A stretch of 64,000 bases of DNA, taken from the NCBI RefSeq assembly GCF_000801955.1, contig NZ_JSZO01000012.1:1-64000 (forward strand), in the 5' to 3' direction. The notes below the pieces were generated by a model. The model made no database searches and was not told the origin of the DNA. It was given only the letters and a program-made list of their open reading frames with translations. Of this stretch, positions 58,061 through 64,000 are shown one piece after another (position 1 is the first letter of the stretch; each line of letters begins with the position of its first letter). The DNA comes from Ralstonia sp. A12 (GTDB taxonomy: Bacteria; Pseudomonadota; Gammaproteobacteria; Burkholderiales; Burkholderiaceae). The position numbers were made by a program, and so were the translations under genes.

Positions 58061-58143
58061 AAACAACACCATCGCATCCGGAAACCGGAGCAGCCCGACG
58101 CTGGCGCAACCCGCGTCCGCCGGGAAATAGGAGACAAACCACC

Positions 58144-59514
58144 ATGACGAAGACCCAGCCGGCAGACGCTGTCGACGAGCGCTTGCCGCTACGCACCCTT
58201 ATCCTCTTTGGACTCCAGCACGTGATGGTGGTGGCCGCATCGCCGATCACTGCGGTGTTTCTGGTCGCCAAGGCGCTCGGCCTGCCCTCCGGGCTGACGG
58301 TGGATCTCATCAGCGCCACCTTCCTCGCCTGCGGCCTGGGCAGTCTGCTGCAGTCGTTTGGGCCGCGCGGATTCGGGGCGCGCCTGCCGTTCATCATGGT
58401 GCCCGGTGGGGCGCCGCTCGTGCTCTTCGTGCTCATCGCGCAGCAAACGAACCTGCAGACCGCCACCGGCGCGGTCATCCTGGCGGGGCTGTTCTACTTC
58501 CTGCTGCTCCCGGTCTTCGCGCGCTGCCTGAAATTCTTCCCGCGCATCGTCATTGGCGCGATGCTGATTCTGGTGGCGATCAACCTGGTCAACATCTACG
58601 GCGGCGTCATCGTCGGCCGTCCGGGCACACCTGAGTTTGCCAACCCGCTCTGGATTGGCCTGGCGCTTGCGACCGTCGCCTTCACGATCCTGTTCGCCAG
58701 GCTGTTCTCGGGCATGTTCGGGCAACTGGCCGTGCTGCTGGGCATGCTGGCAGGCGCCGCCCTGTCTGCCGTGCTCGGGCTGATGAACTTCACCGGCGTC
58801 TTCTCCGGCCCGTTCATCACGCTGCCCACGCCGCTGCCGTTCGGCGCGCCGCAATTCGACGTGCTTGCGGCGCTGCCGCTGCTGATCTTCAGCGTGATTT
58901 CGATGGCGGAAGCGACCGGGCAGACGGTCGCCATCGCCGAGGTCGTGGGCAAGGAGATTGATCCGCGCGTGACGGTGCCGAAGACCATCCGCGGGGACGC
59001 GCTGATGTCAGTGCTGGGCGGGCTGTTTGGCACGTCGATGATCATCACCAGCAGCGAGAACATCGGCATCGTTCAGGCCACCGGCATCCGCTCCCGCTAC
59101 GTGACTGCAATGGCGGGCGTCATCCTGATCGTCATTGCACTGCTGGCGCCGCTGGGCCGACTGGCCAACGCGATTCCAGCCGCCGTCGTGGGCGGGACCG
59201 CGCTGGTCGTGTTCTCGATCATCGGGGTGATGGGCATCAACCTGCTGCGCCAGGTGGATCTGCGCGCCCGCTCCAGCATGTACACCCTCGCCGCCGCGCT
59301 GACGATGGGGCTGCTCCCGATCGTCGTGCCCGGCATCTACAGCCGGTTTCCCGCAACGCTGCAGATCGTGCTCAACAACGGACTCGCCATGGGCGCGCTG
59401 ACGGCGGTACTCGTCAACATCGTCTTCGAATACCTGCGCTGGCCGGTACGCAATGCCGCCAATCCGGCCATGCATCTCGAAACGGCAGTGAGCGACAAGC
59501 ATCCCTGCCACTAA
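58144..59514 (+). CDS. NCS2-family nucleobase permease
   Basis: The 456-residue, 12-14 TM NCS2 protein begins LILFGLQHVMVVAASPITAVFL, with the conserved QH of TM1. The family motif region ISMAEATGQTVAIAEV (TM8 Glu) and the TM10 region GTSMIITSSENIGIVQATGIRSRYV follow. It imports a purine or pyrimidine base with protons or sodium; which one is not evident. TAGGAGA precedes ATG 58144. It is the first gene of the operon, 26 bases before the amidohydrolase. Confidence 0.9.
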   Translation: MTKTQPADAVDERLPLRTLILFGLQHVMVVAASPITAVFLVAKALGLPSGLTVDLISATFLACGLGSLLQSFGPRGFGARLPFIMVPGGAPLVLFVLIAQQTNLQTATGAVILAGLFYFLLLPVFARCLKFFPRIVIGAMLILVAINLVNIYGGVIVGRPGTPEFANPLWIGLALATVAFTILFARLFSGMFGQLAVLLGMLAGAALSAVLGLMNFTGVFSGPFITLPTPLPFGAPQFDVLAALPLLIFSVISMAEATGQTVAIAEVVGKEIDPRVTVPKTIRGDALMSVLGGLFGTSMIITSSENIGIVQATGIRSRYVTAMAGVILIVIALLAPLGRLANAIPAAVVGGTALVVFSIIGVMGINLLRQVDLRARSSMYTLAAALTMGLLPIVVPGIYSRFPATLQIVLNNGLAMGALTAVLVNIVFEYLRWPVRNAANPAMHLETAVSDKHPCH

Positions 59515-59540
59515 CAACCCCTCCTTGATACGGACCCATC

Positions 59541-60998
59541 ATGGCTTCCCTCGCCACGTCTCTCTCCACCCCGCCCGGCCTGTCGCACACCGATCTGCGC
59601 GCCGATGAATTGCTGCTGTTGCCCGAGTACCTGTTGCTGGACGAGGGGCCGGTGCAGGGGTACGGCGCCGTCGTTGCCGACGGAAAATTTCTCGACATCG
59701 ACCGGGCGGAAGCGCTGATCGCGCGCTACCCGCACCTGATGCCGCTCAGCCTGCCGGGCAAGCTGATCATGCCGGGCTTCATCGATACCCACCATCACCT
59801 CACGCAGTCGTTCGGCAAGGCGTTCGCGTTTGGCGAGCCCTCGGAAATCTTTCGCCGGATCTGGGTGCCGCTGGAAAACTGCCTCGACGAGAACCTGCTG
59901 CACATGTCGGCCAAACTGGCCGCATTGGAGTCGCTGCGCGGCGGTTTCACCACGGTCTGCGATGCGGGCACGCGTGCCGACGGAGATGCCACGACCATTG
60001 CCGCCGCCACGCAGGAAGTCGGCATCCGCTGTGTGCTCGGGTTGATCTGCAACGACATGGCCGACCACGTGGATGCACATGAACGGGCCGCCATCCTTGC
60101 GCGTGCGCAGCAGCACTTGGCGCGGTGGGAGAACCATCCGCTCGTGCATCCGTCGTTGGCCATTTCGGTACCGGAAGCCGGGTCCGACGGCATGCTGCAA
60201 GCGGCCGCAGCACTGTGCACCGACGCCGACACGATCTTCCAGACACACGCGAACGAGCACCTCGCATCTGTCGAGCGGTCGATCGTGCAACGCAAGATGC
60301 GCCCGATCGAGCATCTGCACTACGCCGGCGCGCTCGGGCCGCAAACGCTGATCGCGCACGCCACGCTCGTCACCCCCACCGAGCTGAACCTGCTGCGCGA
60401 TACCGGCGCCGCGGTCAGCTACAACCCCGTCGCCAGTTCGTGGAAGGGCAACGCCGTGGCGCCCGCCATGCAGATGGCGGCACTCGGCATCCGGGTCGGA
60501 CTGGGCACCGATGGCACGCGCAGCGACGCCTTCCGGCTGCTCGATGCGGCGGAATCCGCCCAGCGATTCGCCTTCGGCCTCACCACCGGCGATTCCGCCT
60601 GCGGTGACGGCGACCTGTGGCTGAACCTCGCCCATCACGGCGGCGCCAACGTGCTGCGCCTGGGCGCCCGCATCGGTGACATTGCGCCGGGCAAGACCGC
60701 GGACTTCCTGCTGGTCGACATCGACGTACCGGAGATGCGGCCGTCCTGGAATCTCAGTTGGGAGCTGGTCCGGCTCGCCAATCGCAGCCAGATCGATGCG
60801 GTCTTTGTCGCTGGGAAGCTGCGCCTGTGGCAGGGCTGGCCATTGGACTGGGACGCCCGCGCCTTCCTGAAGGAGGTGGACGCAGCGGCCGCCGAGGTGG
60901 TGGCGCGTGCCCCAATCCAGCGAGTCCATGCGCCCTCGTGGTCCAACGCCCGCTTGCGGCAAACCACGCAACCCACCAACGCCATCACCGACCGGTGA
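59541..60998 (+). CDS. Amidohydrolase (cytosine/8-oxoguanine deaminase group)
   Basis: The 485-residue metal-dependent hydrolase has the expected ligands: FIDTHHHLTQ (HxH) near residue 81, IFQTHANEH, LIAHATLV and LGTDGTRSD (Asp). MASLATSLSTPPGLSH is a divergent leader. It looks like an ATZ/TRZ-type deaminase. Beside an NCS2 permease, the most likely job is deaminating the imported nucleobase; atrazine-type substrates are an alternative. It starts 26 bases after the permease stop. Confidence 0.85.
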   Translation: MASLATSLSTPPGLSHTDLRADELLLLPEYLLLDEGPVQGYGAVVADGKFLDIDRAEALIARYPHLMPLSLPGKLIMPGFIDTHHHLTQSFGKAFAFGEPSEIFRRIWVPLENCLDENLLHMSAKLAALESLRGGFTTVCDAGTRADGDATTIAAATQEVGIRCVLGLICNDMADHVDAHERAAILARAQQHLARWENHPLVHPSLAISVPEAGSDGMLQAAAALCTDADTIFQTHANEHLASVERSIVQRKMRPIEHLHYAGALGPQTLIAHATLVTPTELNLLRDTGAAVSYNPVASSWKGNAVAPAMQMAALGIRVGLGTDGTRSDAFRLLDAAESAQRFAFGLTTGDSACGDGDLWLNLAHHGGANVLRLGARIGDIAPGKTADFLLVDIDVPEMRPSWNLSWELVRLANRSQIDAVFVAGKLRLWQGWPLDWDARAFLKEVDAAAAEVVARAPIQRVHAPSWSNARLRQTTQPTNAITDR

Positions 60999-61029
60999 GG
61001 GGCCATTCAACCTAGAAGCGAGACATCTT

Positions 61030-61746
61030 GTGAGTTTGACCATCTTTGCCCTCCTGGCCGCCACGGTCGCCATCGGTGCCTTTGTACAGGGCGCTGTCGG
61101 CGTGGGGTTCGCACTCATTGCCGCACCGGTGATCGGGCTCGTGGAGCCCGGTCTGTTGCCCGTGTCGTTGTTGATCCTGATGCTGCCCTTGAATGCGTAT
61201 CTCGCGTGGCGTGAGCGCCCTGCATTGGATTCACACGGCGCCATCTGGATCACGGTCGGGCGCATTGCCGGCGCAGTGGGCGGTGTATGGATCCTTTCGC
61301 GTATCTCGACACACGACCTCAACCTGTTCATTGGCGCATCGACCGTTGCTGCAGCCGTCGCCACCCTGTGCGCACCTGCGTTTGCGCCGGGCCGCAATTC
61401 GTTCATGGCAGCCGGCGCCGTCACCGGGATTACCGAGACGGCAACCGGCATCGGCGGCCCGGCACTGGCCATGGTGTTTCAGCACTACCAGGCACCGGCA
61501 CTGCGATCGACCATCGCGCTCTGTTTCGCCATCGGTGAAGCGGTTTCGCTGGGGATGCTCAGCGTTACCGGACAGATCACGCCCGACAAGTTCGTATCAG
61601 CGCTGCAGTTGGTTCCGGCGGTCATCGTGGGGGCCTTCATCAGCCAGCACATCCACCACCACTTCAACGGCCGGATCCTGCGCATCAGCGTGATGGGGTT
61701 CGCGATCGTCTCCGGCGCCGCGATTCTGTATCAGACCTTGGCGTGA
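61030..61746 (+). CDS. TauE/SafE-family membrane protein
   Basis: The 238-residue, 7-8 TM protein starts at GTG after GCGAGA. Its two TauE repeats are FVQGAVGVGFALIAAPVIGLVEPGLLPVSLL and AVTGITETATGIGGPALAMVFQ. Members export sulfite, sulfoacetate or other small anions. In this operon (31 bases after the deaminase, 44 before the porin) it may export a waste product of base breakdown. The substrate is not known. Confidence 0.85.
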   Translation: MSLTIFALLAATVAIGAFVQGAVGVGFALIAAPVIGLVEPGLLPVSLLILMLPLNAYLAWRERPALDSHGAIWITVGRIAGAVGGVWILSRISTHDLNLFIGASTVAAAVATLCAPAFAPGRNSFMAAGAVTGITETATGIGGPALAMVFQHYQAPALRSTIALCFAIGEAVSLGMLSVTGQITPDKFVSALQLVPAVIVGAFISQHIHHHFNGRILRISVMGFAIVSGAAILYQTLA

Positions 61747-61790
61747 GCAGCAGCTCAGCCACACATACCTATTAAAACGGAGGAGACCAT

Positions 61791-62882
61791 ATGAACAAGA
61801 AGGGCCTGACTTGCATCGCCCTCTCACTACTGGCGGCTGCCGCCGGTGTGCATGCGCAGAGCAGCGTGACGCTCTACGGCAGCCTGGACGCCGGCATCGG
61901 CTATGTCAGCAACCTGCGCGGGAGTTCTGCGTTCCTCGCGCAGCAGGGCACGTATCAGGCAGACCGCTGGGGCCTGATGGGCACCGAGGATCTGGGTGGC
62001 GGGCTGAAATCGGTGTTCAAGCTTGAGTCCGGGTTCTCGACCATTACCGGTGCGATGTCCAGCGCGGGAACACTGTTCAACCGCCAAGCCTATGTCGGGC
62101 TGTCTGACAACCGCATCGGCACCGTCACGCTCGGCCGCCAGACCGACTTCCACTTCGAGATGCTCGGGCCGCTATCCACCGCCCAGGCGCTCGGCGATTT
62201 TTCCGCGTTCCACCCCGGCAACATCGACGGCCTGGGCAACACGCTGCCGGTGCAACTCTCGAATACGGTCAAGTTCCGTAGCCAGACGTTCTCGGGCATC
62301 ACGCTCGGAGCCATGTACGGCTTCACCAACGCAGCCAGCAGCACGGCTGGGCACAGCATCAGCCTTGGCGCGACCTACGCAAACGGGCCGCTCAACCTGG
62401 CAGCGGCGTACTCGGAATATCACAACCGCACGCTGAACATCGCGGGTGGCCTGGGCCTGACGAGTTTTCAGGGCGTCAACCTGGCCAGCGGCGCACCGTT
62501 CGTGGCCGATCTCGCCAAGAACGCCGGCATTGGTGGCAGCTATCAGCTGGGCGCCTTCAAATTGCACGGGCTCATCACCCAGGTCCGCATCGAGCGCAAT
62601 GGCCAGACAGACAACTACCGAAGCATCGATGGCGGCGTCAATTTCCAGCTGACGCCGGCGTACCAGATTGACGCGGGCGCGTGGACCACCACGCTCGCGG
62701 GAAAACGCTGGACGCAGTTGACGATCGCCAACGTCTACGAGCTGTCAAAGACCACGCAGCTGTACGCCGACCTGATGGTTGGGCAAGGCTCGCAAGGTGC
62801 TGTGGCTACCACGCTGGGCATCGGCGCCTCGTCATCCAATCGGCAGACCGTTGTCCTGACCGGCATTCATCACCTCTTCTGA
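61791..62882 (+). CDS. Gram-negative general porin (NCS2 operon)
   Basis: The 363-residue porin has a signal peptide (to VHAQS), the VTLYGSLDAGIGYVSN start, DRWGLMGTEDLGGGLKSVFKLESGF and LFNRQAYVGLSDNRIG, and ends in HHLF (terminal Phe). ATG follows GGAGGAG. It is the last gene of the operon and would admit the substrate to the periplasm. It shares its architecture with the porin at 25007 but is a separate paralogue. Confidence 0.93.
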   Translation: MNKKGLTCIALSLLAAAAGVHAQSSVTLYGSLDAGIGYVSNLRGSSAFLAQQGTYQADRWGLMGTEDLGGGLKSVFKLESGFSTITGAMSSAGTLFNRQAYVGLSDNRIGTVTLGRQTDFHFEMLGPLSTAQALGDFSAFHPGNIDGLGNTLPVQLSNTVKFRSQTFSGITLGAMYGFTNAASSTAGHSISLGATYANGPLNLAAAYSEYHNRTLNIAGGLGLTSFQGVNLASGAPFVADLAKNAGIGGSYQLGAFKLHGLITQVRIERNGQTDNYRSIDGGVNFQLTPAYQIDAGAWTTTLAGKRWTQLTIANVYELSKTTQLYADLMVGQGSQGAVATTLGIGASSSNRQTVVLTGIHHLF

Positions 62883-62934
62883 GCATTACCGCTACCTCAG
62901 TGCAGTGCTGGCCCCTCCTGGCAGAGCACTGTTT

Positions 62935-62962
62935 AGCCCTCCATAGCGGGGGCGTTTTTTTT
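62935..62962 (+). terminator. Intrinsic terminator after the porin
   Basis: GCCCTC pairs with GGGGGC across a short loop (one wobble), then runs into TTTTTTTT at 62955-62962. Confidence 0.7.
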
Positions 62963-63055
62963 GACGGAAAACGCACAGCCGCTCCCGCCACACCCTCATA
63001 ACCGGGCAGCGGCGACGACACCCACTCGCCCGCTGCCCCAATCAGCAACGCTGCC

Positions 63056-63472
63056 TTAGCCTTGCGCCACCGCCTCGCCGAGCTCGGCATTGGTCACAGC
63101 CTGCCCGTTCAGACTCCACGCACCGTCCACCGCGTGGACCACATTCACGAAGATGTACTCCCGCGGCTGCCGCCCCGCCGACAACTCTTCAATGATGTTG
63201 GTGGCATCGGCAAAGAAACCTTGCTGGACTTCGCGGTTGGTGAATGCGATGCCCGGCACCTTCCACTCCACCCACGCCCCGGCAAACGGCTTGCCGGCTG
63301 AGAACGTCGCCGACTTCGGCAACACATGAACCGTTGCAGTGACGTTGGGGGTCATGACGGTGTTGCCCAGCAGTCCGTGCCATTTCAGCATGGCCTCGGT
63401 CAGCCGGGAGACCGCGGTGCTTTCGCTGCCAGGGGGCAGCACGCCTTCAGTCAGGGTGAGAGTCAGCGGCAT
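63056..63472 (-). CDS. Tautomerase-superfamily protein
   Basis: The 138-residue protein begins Met-Pro (PLTLTLTEGVLPPGS); after Met removal an N-terminal Pro would be the catalytic base of the 4-oxalocrotonate tautomerase superfamily. It has a TATVHVLP strand and a C-terminal REYIFVNVVHAVDGAWSLNGQAVTNAELGEA typical of the family. It is near the size of two fused 4-OT subunits. The reaction is unknown. It is divergent from a TetR gene and preceded by a 28-bp operator-like inverted repeat. Confidence 0.65.
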   Translation of the reverse strand: MPLTLTLTEGVLPPGSESTAVSRLTEAMLKWHGLLGNTVMTPNVTATVHVLPKSATFSAGKPFAGAWVEWKVPGIAFTNREVQQGFFADATNIIEELSAGRQPREYIFVNVVHAVDGAWSLNGQAVTNAELGEAVAQG

Positions 63473-63493
63473 ATCAAACTCCAGTTAGTTGAT

Positions 63494-63521
63494 ATTGCGA
63501 TCGTTACATAACGACCGCAAT
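63494..63521. promoter_or_regulatory. Near-perfect 28-bp inverted repeat (operator 1)
   Basis: ATTGCGATCGTTA and TAACGACCGCAAT are 13-bp arms, 12 of 13 complementary, around CA. It lies 21 bases upstream of the tautomerase start, ideally placed for TetR repression. Confidence 0.6.
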
Positions 63522-63558
63522 GCAATCTAGGAACCCACATTGGGTGTGTCAAGGAATA

Positions 63559-63680
63559 GATAGCGATCGCGTTATCATTGCGCTGCCAATCCCGTGCAGA
63601 TAGTGCTTTACCGGCAATCTAGAAACCTGTTCATTGGCACGCAACCTATCTACTTGTTGTGTATCGATCGCGATCTATAC
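63559..63680. promoter_or_regulatory. Operator sites 2 and 3 (GCGATCG core)
   Basis: GATAGCGATCGCGTTATC at 63559-63576 and GTATCGATCGCGATCTATAC at 63661-63680 share a CGATCGC core with operator 1. The second has 10-bp arms with one mismatch. Both lie between the divergent genes. Confidence 0.5.
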
Positions 63681-63716
63681 TATCGAAACACTCCGGCTGA
63701 TTGCCAAACGTAGAAT

Positions 63717-63726
63717 AGCGATCGCT
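63717..63726. promoter_or_regulatory. Operator site 4, perfect AGCGATCGCT
   Basis: This perfect 10-bp palindrome ends 20 bases before the TetR start codon. It carries the same GCGATCG core as the other sites and is a candidate autoregulatory operator. Confidence 0.5.
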
Positions 63727-63746
63727 CCACAAACTGATAGCCACCC

Positions 63747-64000
63747 ATGAGATATCCGGAAGGACACAAAGAGGAAGCTCGCGCCCGCATGGTTGCCGCC
63801 GCCGGCCGGGGGTTTCGCAAGCATGGCTTCGGTGGCATCGGCGTTGATGGGCTGGCCAAAGAGGCCAAGGTCACGTCAGGGGCGCTGTATGGCCATTTCC
63901 CGTCAAAGAACGCGGCCTTCAGGGAAGCCGCGATCGCCGGGCTGGAGGAGTTGCGCAGCGGCGTGCTTGCCATGCGCGCGCAACATGGCGCGGATTGGCT
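63747..64000 (+). CDS. TetR-family regulator (cut by the window edge)
   Basis: The first 84 residues are present. The HTH reads RYPEGHKEEARARMVAAAGRGFRKHG, VDGLAKEAKVTSGALYGHFPSKNAAFREA, a standard TetR N-terminus. The ligand domain lies beyond the window. The gene is divergent from the tautomerase gene, with four related operator-like sites between, so it probably represses both itself and that gene. Confidence 0.9.
   Translation, partial: MRYPEGHKEEARARMVAAAGRGFRKHGFGGIGVDGLAKEAKVTSGALYGHFPSKNAAFREAAIAGLEELRSGVLAMRAQHGADW

Noticed and set aside
59511-61472. Minus-strand 653-residue frame over the amidohydrolase and TauE genes
   Set aside because: Spans two convincing sense genes and their intergenic gap; no coherent domain.

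Overview
The window is GC-rich betaproteobacterial DNA. The mix of betaproteobacterial porins, H-NS-like proteins, quinate/shikimate catabolism, HME-RND metal efflux and a DUF2282 metallophore operon points to Burkholderiaceae, most likely Ralstonia or a close Cupriavidus relative. The catabolic, transport and regulatory content would suit a secondary chromosome or chromid, but that is inference. I see no rRNA, tRNA, CRISPR array, insertion sequence or prophage.

Layout. 0-8 kb: a probable leftward promoter at the edge, metE with a MetR-type box, queH, then an isolated flgE-flgG-flgK operon. 8-14.4 kb: a LysR remnant, a HAD hydrolase, an alpha/beta-barrel protein, a small lipoprotein, a DyP peroxidase, a HEAT-repeat protein and an outer-membrane efflux lipoprotein. 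14.5-21.3 kb: an HME-RND adaptor and pump divergent from that lipoprotein, followed by a divergent response regulator and histidine kinase. 21.3-26.1 kb: a small membrane protein, a tandem glycine riboswitch ahead of a D-amino-acid dehydrogenase, a secreted GH18 chitinase and a porin. 26.2-33.9 kb: a quinate/shikimate-type catabolic locus (quiC, IclR regulator, MHS transporter, AroE paralogue), then a Bcr-like exporter and HPPD. 33.9-39.4 kb: gamma-glutamyltransferase, two Lrp/AsnC regulators each divergent from its likely target (a MetC-like lyase and an EamA exporter), and an H-NS C-terminal-domain protein. 39.7-49.4 kb is a metal-handling region: a four-gene bufferin operon (also known as gigPABT), a BON lipoprotein, a MerR regulator facing a membrane-protein gene through a classic long-spacer promoter, and a complete czcCBA-type efflux operon. 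49.5-56.8 kb: an HPt protein, an APC permease, and an OFA transporter / FdhF-YdeP oxidoreductase / small HTH protein / FdhD operon. 56.8-62.9 kb: a LacI repressor divergent from an operon of NCS2 nucleobase permease, amidohydrolase, TauE/SafE exporter and porin, with overlapping perfect palindromes in the leader. 63.1-64 kb: a tautomerase-like gene and a divergent, edge-truncated TetR gene separated by four GCGATCG-centred operator-like sites.

Most genes sit in short operons beside a dedicated divergent regulator, so the shared intergenic regions carry much of the regulatory information. Standouts are the bufferin operon, the glycine riboswitch on a non-gcv oxidase, the orphan hook/rod gene trio, the shared IclR site in the quinate/shikimate locus, and the MerR, LacI and TetR operator arrangements.
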